Of a DNA stretch of 64,000 nucleotides, positions 54,715-63,409 are shown in pieces. The DNA lies in the NCBI RefSeq assembly GCF_030409805.1, contig NZ_JAUFQP010000016.1, positions 62,001 to 126,000 on the forward strand. The letters run 5' to 3'. The number at the start of each line of letters is the position of its first letter. The first letter of the stretch is position 1. The notes under the pieces were generated by a model. The model searched no databases and was not told the origin of the DNA. It saw nothing but the letters and a program-made list of their open reading frames with translations. This DNA comes from Algibacter miyuki (GTDB taxonomy: Bacteria > Bacteroidota > Bacteroidia > Flavobacteriales > Flavobacteriaceae). The position numbers and the translations under genes are program-made.

Positions 54715-57147
54715 ATGGCTAAGACCAAAACTAAAGCTAAAAAAGCACCGCGAAAAAAAGTAAAACTACCAAGTTTTAAACTGTCTAACCAACAAAAACT
54801 GGTATTAGGCAGCTTTTTAATTATTTTAGGTGTAGTACTATTTATCGCCTTTTTATCCTTCTTTTTTACAGGAGAAGCAGACCAAAGCACGTTGTCGCAA
54901 TTTGCATCTCGCGAGATTGAAACTGAAAATTGGTTAAGCAAATCTGGTGCTTGGTTAAGCGACCTATTTATACAACGCGGTTTTGGCGTACCTTCCTTTA
55001 TATTTGCAGGACTTAGTTTCCTTTCTGGAGTTTATGTCTTGATGAATTTAAGCAGAGAAAAACTTAAAACCCATTGGTTTTGGGGTATTTTAATCATTAT
55101 CTGGTTATCTATACTTTTAGGTTTCTTCGGAAATAATAACGCTATTTTAGGCGGAACCATCGGTTTTGAAATTAACAGTTATCTTCAAGATTTCATTGGA
55201 AAAATAGGCGTTTCCCTCCTACTCCTTTTCGGTTTAATTACGTATTTAGCCATTCGATTCAACTTGACTTTCGATAGTATTGCTTCTCAATTTAATTCCG
55301 CGAAAGCGAACTTAAAGGATGAATTATCGGATATGAAAGAGGATTTAATCGTGCCTTTAGACAATAATTTATCAGAAGAAGCAGAAGCTATAAAAGAAGC
55401 TTTTAACGTTTCAGAAAAAACAAAAACACCTGTTGAAACGCCAATACAAGCGCCTTTAGAAAAAGTAATGGAACCGGTGCAAACTAAAACAGAAAAACCA
55501 CCTGTTGAAGCCGCTACCACTCTTGAAGTTAAAATTGCTGAAGAAGAAGATGTTGATGAAGATTTAGAAATGAAAGTGGTTGAATCTCAGGAAGAAGTTT
55601 CGGAAACTGATAATTTAGCTAACAAACTTGTTGAAGATTTCGGACAGTTCGACCCAACATTAGAACTTGGAAAATATCAATTTCCGCCTCTAGATTTGTT
55701 AAAACAATATGATACGGGTGGCATCACTATTAATCAAGAAGAATTAGAGGAAAATAAAAATAAAATTGTTGCCACTTTAAACAACTATAAAATTGGAATT
55801 TCTAGTATAAAAGCGACTATTGGTCCAACGGTAACGCTTTATGAAATTGTACCCGAAGCTGGTGTGCGTATTTCTAAAATTAAAAATTTAGAAGATGATA
55901 TAGCTCTTTCTTTAGCCGCATTAGGTATTCGTATTATAGCTCCAATTCCTGGTAAAGGTACTATTGGTATTGAGGTGCCAAACAAAAACTCAACCATCGT
56001 TTCTATGCGATCGGTTATCGCTTCCAAGAAATTTCAAACTTCAGAAATGCATTTGCCTATTGCTTTAGGTAAAACCATTAGTAATGAAACCTTTGTGGTT
56101 GATTTAGCTAAAATGCCTCACTTGCTTATGGCTGGTGCTACCGGGCAAGGTAAATCGGTTGGTTTAAATGCTGTTTTAACTTCATTACTTTATAAAAAAC
56201 ACCCTGCGGAAGTTAAGTTTGTTTTAGTCGATCCTAAAAAAGTAGAGCTAACACTTTTCAATAAAATTGAACGTCATTATTTAGCAAAACTTCCAGACGA
56301 CGGCGATGCTATTATTACCGATAATACTAAAGTGATCCATACACTAAACTCATTATGTATAGAAATGGATAACCGTTACGAAATGCTGAAAAATGCACTT
56401 TGTAGAAATATCGCAGAATACAACGTTAAGTTTAAAGCTAGAAAACTAAACCCTAATGATGGGCATCAATATTTACCTTACATCGTTTTGGTGGTTGATG
56501 AGTTTGCCGATTTAATTATGACTGCTGGTAAAGAAGTTGAAACACCTGTAGCCCGTTTAGCGCAATTAGCACGTGCCATTGGTATTCACTTAATTATTGC
56601 TACGCAACGCCCTAGTGTAAATGTTATTACGGGTATTATTAAAGCAAATTTCCCGGCGCGTATTGCCTTTAGAGTATCTAGTAAAATTGATTCACGTACT
56701 ATTTTAGATGCCGGTGGAGCCGACCAGCTTATTGGTCGTGGAGACATGCTTTATACACAAGGAAATGACATGATTAGAATACAATGTGCCTTTGTAGATA
56801 CGCCAGAAGTTGAAAAAATAGTAGATTTTATTGGTGCGCAAAAGGCTTATCCTGAGGCTTATTTATTACCAGAATTTGTTGGTGAAGAAAGTGGCACAAG
56901 TCTTGATATAGATATATCCGATAGAGATAAACTCTTTAAAGATGCGGCTATTGTTATTGTAACGGCACAGCAAGGATCGGCATCGTTATTACAACGGAAA
57001 TTGAAATTAGGTTACAACCGCGCAGGTCGAATTATCGATCAATTAGAAGCCGCTGGTATTGTAGGCCCTTTTGAAGGTAGTAAAGCCAGACAAGTATTAG
57101 TGACCGATTTAATAGCTTTAGATCAGCATTTAGAAAATGAAATATAA
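54715..57147 (+). CDS. ftsK: DNA translocase FtsK/SpoIIIE
   Basis: 810 residues. A basic N-terminus is followed by four transmembrane helices (about 28-180), an acidic linker (about 195-310) and the alpha-beta motor: Walker A GATGQGKS at 474-481, Walker B with D595 (VLVVDEFADL) and 'IIATQRPSVNVITGIIKANFPARIAFRVSS'. The last ~65 residues form the winged-helix gamma domain ('AQQGSASLLQRKLKLGYNRAGRIIDQLEAAGIVG') that reads KOPS sites. It pumps chromosome DNA through the division septum. The linker is short compared with E. coli FtsK, normal in this phylum. Its end overlaps the next frame. Confidence 0.95.
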   Translation: MAKTKTKAKKAPRKKVKLPSFKLSNQQKLVLGSFLIILGVVLFIAFLSFFFTGEADQSTLSQFASREIETENWLSKSGAWLSDLFIQRGFGVPSFIFAGLSFLSGVYVLMNLSREKLKTHWFWGILIIIWLSILLGFFGNNNAILGGTIGFEINSYLQDFIGKIGVSLLLLFGLITYLAIRFNLTFDSIASQFNSAKANLKDELSDMKEDLIVPLDNNLSEEAEAIKEAFNVSEKTKTPVETPIQAPLEKVMEPVQTKTEKPPVEAATTLEVKIAEEEDVDEDLEMKVVESQEEVSETDNLANKLVEDFGQFDPTLELGKYQFPPLDLLKQYDTGGITINQEELEENKNKIVATLNNYKIGISSIKATIGPTVTLYEIVPEAGVRISKIKNLEDDIALSLAALGIRIIAPIPGKGTIGIEVPNKNSTIVSMRSVIASKKFQTSEMHLPIALGKTISNETFVVDLAKMPHLLMAGATGQGKSVGLNAVLTSLLYKKHPAEVKFVLVDPKKVELTLFNKIERHYLAKLPDDGDAIITDNTKVIHTLNSLCIEMDNRYEMLKNALCRNIAEYNVKFKARKLNPNDGHQYLPYIVLVVDEFADLIMTAGKEVETPVARLAQLARAIGIHLIIATQRPSVNVITGIIKANFPARIAFRVSSKIDSRTILDAGGADQLIGRGDMLYTQGNDMIRIQCAFVDTPEVEKIVDFIGAQKAYPEAYLLPEFVGEESGTSLDIDISDRDKLFKDAAIVIVTAQQGSASLLQRKLKLGYNRAGRIIDQLEAAGIVGPFEGSKARQVLVTDLIALDQHLENEI

Positions 57148-57154
57148 TTTAAAA

Positions 57155-57796
57155 ATGAACATGAAGAAAATTATTGCACTTTTATTAATTACCCTTTCGT
57201 TTAACGCTTTTGCACAAAACAAAGGAAAAGCATTACTGAATGAAGTTTCTCAAAAAGTAAAAAGCTACAGTAACATTTCCATAGATTTTAGGTATGTATT
57301 AGAAAATACAGCCGAAGACTTAAAACAAGTAACCAAAGGCGACGTGGTTTTACAAGGTGAAAAATACAAATTAAATATCCTTGGTATCACCCGTTTATAC
57401 GATGGAAAAACCATGTATAGCATTAGCCCAGAAGATGAAGAAGTGACTATTTCTTCGGAAGATGGTAGTGATAGTGACGCTATTACACCAAGTAAAATGT
57501 TATCATTTTATGAAGAAGGCTACACTTACGCCTTAGATATTGAACAAAATATGAATGGTAGAAAAATTCAGTACGTGAAATTAACACCTATTGACTCTTC
57601 TTCTGAAATTAAAACCATTTTATTAGGTATCGATGCGCAAACAAAAAACATTTATAACCTGATACAAATCGGTAAAAACGATACAAAAACAACACTTACC
57701 GTAAATTCTTTTAAAACAAACGAGACTTTATCAAAAACCTTATTTACCTTTGATGCTAATAAGTATCAAGATTATTACATCAATAAATTAGACTAG
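57155..57796 (+). CDS. LolA-like outer-membrane lipoprotein carrier protein
   Basis: 213 residues from the ATG at 57155; 57137 and 57161 are other possible starts. A signal peptide (KKIIALLLITLSFNAFAQ) precedes a LolA-type half-barrel: 'ISIDFRYVLENTAEDLKQVTKGDVVLQGEKYKLNI', 'YDGKTMYSISPEDEEV', 'PSKMLSFYEEGY' and 'IQIGKNDTKTTLTVNSFK'. LolA carries lipoproteins across the periplasm. It lies between ftsK and an Lpt permease, an order conserved in flavobacteria, so the two membrane-transport genes are likely cotranscribed. Confidence 0.85.
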   Translation: MNMKKIIALLLITLSFNAFAQNKGKALLNEVSQKVKSYSNISIDFRYVLENTAEDLKQVTKGDVVLQGEKYKLNILGITRLYDGKTMYSISPEDEEVTISSEDGSDSDAITPSKMLSFYEEGYTYALDIEQNMNGRKIQYVKLTPIDSSSEIKTILLGIDAQTKNIYNLIQIGKNDTKTTLTVNSFKTNETLSKTLFTFDANKYQDYYINKLD

Positions 57797-57803
57797 GTTT
57801 CCT

Positions 57804-59771
57804 TTGAAAATATTAGACCGTTACATATTAACCACATACCTCAAAACTTTTTTCAGCGTGTTTATCATACTCATGCTGATTTTTGTTTTACAAACTATTT
57901 GGCTTTACATCAAAGAGCTTGCAGGTAAAGACTTAAACATCGTTATTATTGCTAAGTTTTTGGTGTATTTTATGCCTAAGCTTATACCTTTAGTTTTACC
58001 GCTTACTATTTTATTGTCGTCTATTATGGTGTTTGGTAGTTTTGCTGAAAACTATGAGTTTGCAGCCATGAAGTCTACAGGTATTTCATTGCAACGTGCT
58101 ATGTCTGGCTTAAGCGTATTTATTATCGGACTTGGTATTGTTACCTTTTTCTTTGCTAATAACGTGATTCCTTGGGCCGAAATAAACTCATACAACCTTC
58201 GGAAAAATATAGCCAAAATGAAACCAGCAGCCTTTATCGCCGAAGGCCAGTTTAACCAAATGGGCGAAGGTTTCAACATTAAAGTTGAAAAGAAAACGGG
58301 CGAAACGGGACAATATTTAGAAGATGTTACCATACACAAGCAGTCTGGAAAAAGTAAAAATAAATACAGTACTATTGTTTCTGAAACTGGAGAACTAGTT
58401 TCTAATGCGAATAGTGACGTTTTAAAATTGGTATTATACAACGGGTATTATTATGATGATAACCCTAGTGATAATAGAAAAAATATAAAAAAGGCCTTTG
58501 TTAAAAGTGCTTTTACCAAATACATTATCAATATTGATTTGTCCGATTTCAACAAAGTAGATCTTGATGAACAATCGCAAACCGATAAATACAGCATGCT
58601 TGATGTTGTAGATTTAAACACCGCCATGGACTCCTTAGTGGTAAAACAACAAAAAGAATATCAAGGTGTTGCCAAAAACTTAGTGTCTCGCTCTAGTATT
58701 AATAACGTATTCCGAAATATTAAAACAAATAAAATTCCGGATACTATATACACAGGCCCGCTATTAGATACTTTTGAAACTCAAAAGAAGCTGGAACTTA
58801 TAGATCTTACACTTAAAGCAGCTACAAGTGCAAAACAAACTTTAAGTCAAAAAATTAATACTTATAACATTGCCAAATCAAACTTTAACCGACACGTTAT
58901 TTCGTTTCATGAAAAATTTGCGCTCGGCATTGCTTGTATTATCCTCTTCTTCGTTGGAGCTCCATTAGGTGCGTTAATTAGAAAAGGAGGTATTGGCCTT
59001 CCAATGGTTATAGCTATTTTAATATTCCTATCGTATCACTTTATAGGTATTTTCGCTGTAAACTCGGCAAAAACAGGAAACTTCAATCCCGTTTTAGCCA
59101 GTTGGTTTTCAACCTTAATCATGTTGCCATTAGGTGTGTTTTTAACCAAACGTGCCACGGCTGATAAAGGTTTAGTTGACATGGGGAGCCTTATTGCCCC
59201 ATTAAAGAAAATTTTTAAAATAAAAGAGAAGGATGAATCAAGCTATAAGTTTTTAGAGGCTTATAAACAGCATGACCTTATTGATGTTATAAAAAATTAC
59301 GACACCTTAGGTCACGATGAAAATACCCGCTTTGAAGCTTTAAACCTTTTAAAACTCCGTGGACAAAGTATTGAAGAATTACAACAAGGCGGATTAGACA
59401 TCGATGCTAGTTATAATAAATCGGAACAAATACATAAGGACTATAAGGATCATGCCAAATTTGCCATTTTCCTATACAGTATCGGTGCAGTTTTACTTCT
59501 GCTTTTCTTTGTATTTAAAAACAACAAATTACCATCCGTAGCTTCGGCTTCCATTCAATTAAGTTTGGTGTCCTTTGCCTTATTCATTGTGTATTACATT
59601 AAATCAATTATAAATATTATTGCTTTTTATAAGCATATTGATAACCCTGCAAAACGTCCTAATTGGGTTTTACTCATTATAGGTTTACCGCTTTACATGA
59701 TCGCTTATCCCCTATTAAACGTTAACATAAACGAAGATTTAAAACGTAATTGTTTAAAGTCTTTAAAATAA
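57804..59771 (+). CDS. LptF/LptG-family permease (long form)
   Basis: 655 residues from a TTG start, which is required because the family-conserved N-terminus 'KILDRYILTTYLKTFFSVF' begins there. Four helices lie in the first ~125 residues ('PKLIPLVLPLTILLSSIMVFG'), then a periplasmic beta-jellyroll (about 130-370), then two helices. These parts match LptF/G (YjgP/YjgQ), which move lipopolysaccharide from the inner membrane. A C-terminal extension of about 170 residues contains a soluble helical part and three more hydrophobic segments, longer than in proteobacteria but usual in Bacteroidetes. Confidence 0.88.
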   Translation: MKILDRYILTTYLKTFFSVFIILMLIFVLQTIWLYIKELAGKDLNIVIIAKFLVYFMPKLIPLVLPLTILLSSIMVFGSFAENYEFAAMKSTGISLQRAMSGLSVFIIGLGIVTFFFANNVIPWAEINSYNLRKNIAKMKPAAFIAEGQFNQMGEGFNIKVEKKTGETGQYLEDVTIHKQSGKSKNKYSTIVSETGELVSNANSDVLKLVLYNGYYYDDNPSDNRKNIKKAFVKSAFTKYIINIDLSDFNKVDLDEQSQTDKYSMLDVVDLNTAMDSLVVKQQKEYQGVAKNLVSRSSINNVFRNIKTNKIPDTIYTGPLLDTFETQKKLELIDLTLKAATSAKQTLSQKINTYNIAKSNFNRHVISFHEKFALGIACIILFFVGAPLGALIRKGGIGLPMVIAILIFLSYHFIGIFAVNSAKTGNFNPVLASWFSTLIMLPLGVFLTKRATADKGLVDMGSLIAPLKKIFKIKEKDESSYKFLEAYKQHDLIDVIKNYDTLGHDENTRFEALNLLKLRGQSIEELQQGGLDIDASYNKSEQIHKDYKDHAKFAIFLYSIGAVLLLLFFVFKNNKLPSVASASIQLSLVSFALFIVYYIKSIINIIAFYKHIDNPAKRPNWVLLIIGLPLYMIAYPLLNVNINEDLKRNCLKSLK

Positions 59772-59786
59772 CAATATCATTTTATT

Positions 59787-60947
59787 ATGATTTCAGAAAC
59801 CATGAACACACCATCTACCGATAACATAAAATTAAACACCATTCATGATGCCATAGAAGACATTAGAAATGGAAAAGTCATCATTGTAGTCGATGATGAA
59901 AACAGAGAAAATGAGGGAGACTTTTTAGCTGCGGCTGATAAAGTAACTCCGGAAATAATAAACTTTATGGCCACCCATGGTCGTGGTTTAATTTGTGCAC
60001 CATTAACAGAAACACGTTGTAAAGAACTTGATTTAAGTATGATGGTACGCAACAACACAGACCCAATGGAAACCGCATTTACGGTATCTGTAGATTTACG
60101 TGGAAAGGGTGTAACTACCGGGATTTCGGCAGCAGACCGCTCTAAAACGGTTAAAGCCTTAATCGATCCAGATACTAAACCTCATGATTTAGCTCGACCA
60201 GGACACATTTTCCCTTTAGTCGCTAAAGAAGGTGGTGTTTTAAGACGTACCGGACATACCGAAGCTGCCATTGATTTTGCTCGATTAGCAGGTTTAGAAC
60301 CCGCTGGTTTTATTGTAGAAATCATGAACGAAGATGGTACCATGGCACGTTTACCAGAACTGTTTGAAATTGCTAAAAAATTCGATATAAAAATTGTTTC
60401 TATTGAAGATTTAGTGGCTTACAGAATGCAACACGACTCTTTAATTGAGAAAAAAGAAGACTTTGAAATTGAAACTCGCTTTGGAAGTTATAGGTTAAGA
60501 GCATACAAGCAAACAACTAATAATCAAACACATATAGCGTTAACAAAAGGAACATGGTCTAACGATGAAGCGGTGCCTACTAGAATAAATTCAAGCCTTA
60601 TTAATAATGATATTTTAGGGACACTAACCAACAATGTAGATGCGCAGTTAGAGAATATGTTTAACGCGATAAACAAAGCAGGTAAAGGCACTATTATATT
60701 TATCAATCAAGAATCTCAGTCGATGAATATTTTAAGTCGATTAGCCTTTTTGAAAGAAAATCAAAATGGTAAGTCTGTTACTAAGGCACCAAAAATAAAC
60801 ATGGACAACCGCGATTTTGGAATTGGTGCTCAAATATTACACGATTTAAATATCCATAAGTTACGTTTAATTTCTAACACCGAACAAACCAAACGTGTGG
60901 GATTAATTGGTTATGGTTTAGAAATTGTGGATTACATGAATTACTAA
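59787..60947 (+). CDS. ribB: RibB domain fused to degenerate GTP cyclohydrolase II domain
   Basis: 386 residues. The N-terminal ~215 residues are a complete 3,4-dihydroxy-2-butanone-4-phosphate synthase: 'VVDDENRENEGDFL', 'THGRGLICAPL', 'DPETKPHDLARPGHIFPL'-like and 'RTGHTEAAIDFARLAGL'. It makes the four-carbon precursor of riboflavin from ribulose 5-phosphate. The C-terminal ~170 residues align with RibA, but the zinc-binding Cys cluster is missing: where C-x-T-G-D-x-F-G-S-x-R-C-D-C-G is expected, the sequence is 'RINSSLINNDILGTL'. The GTP cyclohydrolase half is therefore probably inactive and structural. Confidence 0.9.
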   Translation: MISETMNTPSTDNIKLNTIHDAIEDIRNGKVIIVVDDENRENEGDFLAAADKVTPEIINFMATHGRGLICAPLTETRCKELDLSMMVRNNTDPMETAFTVSVDLRGKGVTTGISAADRSKTVKALIDPDTKPHDLARPGHIFPLVAKEGGVLRRTGHTEAAIDFARLAGLEPAGFIVEIMNEDGTMARLPELFEIAKKFDIKIVSIEDLVAYRMQHDSLIEKKEDFEIETRFGSYRLRAYKQTTNNQTHIALTKGTWSNDEAVPTRINSSLINNDILGTLTNNVDAQLENMFNAINKAGKGTIIFINQESQSMNILSRLAFLKENQNGKSVTKAPKINMDNRDFGIGAQILHDLNIHKLRLISNTEQTKRVGLIGYGLEIVDYMNY

Positions 60948-60970
60948 TAAAACTTCAATAACTTGAAATA

Positions 60971-61008
60971 AAAAAAGGCTCTAAATTTTAAAATTTAGAG
61001 CCTTTTTT
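60971..61008. terminator. Bidirectional terminator between ribB and DegT gene
   Basis: A long perfect palindrome (GGCTCTAAATTTT with its complement) is flanked by A on the left and T on the right, so it can stop transcription from both convergent genes. Confidence 0.9.
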
Positions 61009-61028
61009 AAGTTTTATATATTTTACTA

Positions 61029-62222
61029 CTACAAAACGCTTTTAATAAGCTTAGTCATGTTTTCGGCTCGTGCTTTAACTTCGGCTTCTGTCCAAGATAG
61101 TTTTATTAAACAAGATATATTTCTACCAATATAATGATCTGATTTGTCGAAGGTTTTAGTTTGAAGATATTCTAAACCTGTTTTTACTTCTTCGGAAATA
61201 GGAAACAACGATTTTAATTTTTTTAAATGATCCCATTTGCGAATGTAGTGCCAGTTGTTGTCAAAATAATTCCAACAGGCATCTACTCCACCGTTTTTAA
61301 AAGCTTCAATGACTTTTCTTGAAGTTTCTAAATCTGGCATAAAAAAGTTTAAAAAGGCACAGCTTTCTACACCACCTTCGGGAACAGTTCTAAACTCCAC
61401 CTCTGGAATTTCGGACAACGCCTCACGTAATATATCGAAATTTCTCTTTTGAATGCTTAAAAACTCTGGTAAGCGTTTTACTTGTGCTAAACCTACGGCA
61501 GCATGCAATTCTGAAATTCTAAAGTTATATCCTAAAAACGGATGGGTTTCTGCTCCACGATCGTTTCCAACATGGTCATGACCATGATCGCTATAATGGT
61601 CGGCGTTGGTGTAATAGGTTTCGTTGTTAGTAATTACAGCACCACCTTCTCCACAGGTAATTGTTTTTACAAAATCGAATGAGAAACATCCTAAGTCGCC
61701 TACGCTCCCTAATGGTATACCGTTAAAAGTACCTCCAATAGCTTGACAGGCATCTTCCACTATTAACAGGTTATGTTTTTCAGCGATTGCTTTAAGTGTC
61801 GTCATGTTTGCCATACTTCCGCACATTTGCACCACCATTATAGCTTTTGTTTTTGGCGTAATGGCCGCTTCTACAGCTTCGGGGTTTAAACCTAAAGTGT
61901 CATCTATATCGGCTAAAACAGGAATCGCACCTAGCATCATTATGGCTTCAAAACTGGCTACAAAAGTGAAGGTTGGCATAATCACTTCATCGCCTGCACC
62001 CACACCAGCTGAAGCTAAAGCTACAGATACGGCAGCGGTTCCGCTAGACACAAGTTGTACGTGTTTGGATTGAAATGTGGTTGCTAATTCGGCTTCTAAG
62101 GCTTTGGCTTTCCAGTGTCCGTTACGCATTCCGTCGAAACCGTAGCGCATTAAAACGCCACTGTCTAACACATCGTTTACTTCTTGTTTTTCTAATTCTC
62201 CAAATAATTCGAATCCTGGCAT
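61029..62222 (-). CDS. DegT/DnrJ/EryC1/StrS-family aminotransferase
   Basis: 397 residues. PLP chemistry is supported by K186 (FDFVKTITCGEGGAV), D157 (IVEDACQAIGG) and 'SSGTAAVSVALASAGV' (phosphate loop, about 59-74). The family transfers amino groups to keto-sugars or related compounds and is used in cell-surface polysaccharide or secondary metabolite synthesis. No sugar-nucleotide enzyme is beside it, so the substrate is unknown. 'HDHVGNDRGAETHPFLGYNFRISE' is a typical substrate-side motif. Confidence 0.9.
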   Translation of the reverse strand: MPGFELFGELEKQEVNDVLDSGVLMRYGFDGMRNGHWKAKALEAELATTFQSKHVQLVSSGTAAVSVALASAGVGAGDEVIMPTFTFVASFEAIMMLGAIPVLADIDDTLGLNPEAVEAAITPKTKAIMVVQMCGSMANMTTLKAIAEKHNLLIVEDACQAIGGTFNGIPLGSVGDLGCFSFDFVKTITCGEGGAVITNNETYYTNADHYSDHGHDHVGNDRGAETHPFLGYNFRISELHAAVGLAQVKRLPEFLSIQKRNFDILREALSEIPEVEFRTVPEGGVESCAFLNFFMPDLETSRKVIEAFKNGGVDACWNYFDNNWHYIRKWDHLKKLKSLFPISEEVKTGLEYLQTKTFDKSDHYIGRNISCLIKLSWTEAEVKARAENMTKLIKSVL

Positions 62223-62263
62223 AATGTTGTTGTTTTATATATTTTTAATTGCGGACGAAACTC

Positions 62264-62366
62264 GCGTTAGGGATTGAACGGCTTGTTTGAGCTCTTTTTG
62301 TGTTGTTGCACTTATGCAACACAAAAAAGCGAGTAGTGAAAGCCCGACCCTTTTCGGGTAACGCCC
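62264..62366 (-). repeat. Structured interspersed repeat, copy 2
   Basis: Read on the minus strand it begins GGGCGTTACCC, continues AAGGGTCGGGCTTTC and ends AATCCCTAACGC, as copy 1 at 8605-8760 does. The middle has its own hairpin CTTTTTGTGTTG / CAACACAAAAAAG. It lies between two minus-strand genes. The orientation is opposite to copy 1. Shoulders are conserved while the inner hairpin differs. Confidence 0.7.
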
Positions 62367-62373
62367 ATATGTT

Positions 62374-63003
62374 TTATAGTTCTATAATGGTTTCATTTAT
62401 TGGTTTTCTTACTTTTTTTAGGGTGGCGAAAAAATCGTTATCTGCGCGGAAACCTACGGGTAAAAGTAAAACGGATTTTAGTCCTTTTTGTTTTAATTGT
62501 AGGGTTTCGTCGAATTTTTCGGGAAGAAAACCTTCCATTGGGCAGGCGTCTATGCCTTCAATCGCGCAAACTGTCATGAGGTTACCGAGGGCGATGTATG
62601 CTTGGTTTTTTGACCATTGTTGGCGTTGTTCGATAGTTTTTACATCCATCATGCCGACAAGTTGCTCGCGGTATGGTTTAAGAATAGTTTCGGGGGTGTT
62701 TCTAATGGTTTTTATGTTGTTGTAATATTCAGTAACGTCGCTTGCCTCGATGTTGTCTTGGATACAAATGACTAGTAAATGTGAGGCTTCTACCACTTGT
62801 TTTTGATTGAAAGCGTATGGCACCAATGATTCGCGTATGGTTTTATTTTCGACAATTACAAGACTTAAAGTTTGTAACCCAAAAGATGTCGCCGTTAGAT
62901 TAAAGGCTTCTTTTAATGTGTTTAATTGGGGTTTTGAGAGTGTTTTGCTGGTGTTGAATGCTTTGGTTGCATAACGCCATTGTAACTGTTGTATGATGTC
63001 CAT
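62374..63003 (-). CDS. Nitroreductase-family NAD(P)H-dependent oxidoreductase
   Basis: 209 residues. 'QLQWRYATKAFNTSKTLSKPQLNTLKEAFNLTATSFGLQTL' is the FMN-binding N-terminus (R-Y-A-T-K-x-F). 'NQAYIALGNLMTVCAIEGIDACPMEGF' and 'LLPVGFRADNDFFATLKKVRKP' are the other flavin and dimer contacts. Members such as NfsB reduce nitro-aromatics and quinones. The physiological substrate is not evident. Confidence 0.9.
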   Translation of the reverse strand: MDIIQQLQWRYATKAFNTSKTLSKPQLNTLKEAFNLTATSFGLQTLSLVIVENKTIRESLVPYAFNQKQVVEASHLLVICIQDNIEASDVTEYYNNIKTIRNTPETILKPYREQLVGMMDVKTIEQRQQWSKNQAYIALGNLMTVCAIEGIDACPMEGFLPEKFDETLQLKQKGLKSVLLLPVGFRADNDFFATLKKVRKPINETIIEL

Positions 63004-63216
63004 TTAATTTTTACTTATTTGCTTTGCAAAAGTAAGGTTTTAAATTATTGTTTTTTTTGTATTGATTGGTAAATTTTACCGAGCCCAGACTCCAGGGAAA
63101 ATTTTTTATAATATTTATTTATCTGTTTTAAACCTACAAATCAATAGGTTATAAATTAGTTTGAAAATTATTCTGAAAAAAGTTAAAAATAATTTTTTTA
63201 CATCGAAAAAGGATAC

Positions 63217-63224
63217 TATATTTG
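63217..63224 (+). promoter_or_regulatory. -7 box of tRNA-Ser
   Basis: TATATTTG matches TAnnTTTG, 37 bp before the mature 5' end of tRNA-Ser. Confidence 0.55.
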
Positions 63225-63261
63225 CACCCGCATTCAGGCAATAAACCTGATGAGCACTCAA

Positions 63262-63346
63262 GGAGAATTGGCAGAGTGGTCGAATGCGGCAGTCTTGAAA
63301 ACTGTTGAGGGTCACACCTCCGGGGGTTCGAATCCCTCATTCTCCG
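63262..63346 (+). tRNA. tRNA-Ser (anticodon UGA)
   Basis: An 85-nt cloverleaf without encoded CCA. The acceptor stem pairs GGAGAAT (63262-63268) with ATTCTCC (63339-63345), and the discriminator is G63346. The anticodon loop is CTTGAAA with anticodon TGA at 63296-63298. A long variable arm, as in class II tRNAs, and the T loop TTCGAAT confirm serine. A -7 box lies upstream and a terminator downstream. Confidence 0.97.
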
Positions 63347-63371
63347 CTTAGAGATTAAAAAGTCTCACTAA

Positions 63372-63406
63372 AAGCTCGTAAACATTATGTTTATGGGCTT
63401 TTTTAA
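63372..63406 (+). terminator. Terminator after tRNA-Ser
   Basis: AAGCTCGTAAACA pairs with TGTTTATGGGCTT (G-U pairs) over a 3-nt loop, followed by TTTTTT. Confidence 0.8.
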
Positions 63407-63409
63407 TTT

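Noticed and set aside
62300..62725. Plus-strand frame over the nitroreductase gene and repeat copy 2
   Set aside because: It is a shadow of the nitroreductase; the minus-strand frame has clear FMN motifs.
63115..63340. Minus-strand frames across the tRNA-Ser gene
   Set aside because: They are chance frames read through the tRNA; the cloverleaf is perfect and explains the sequence.
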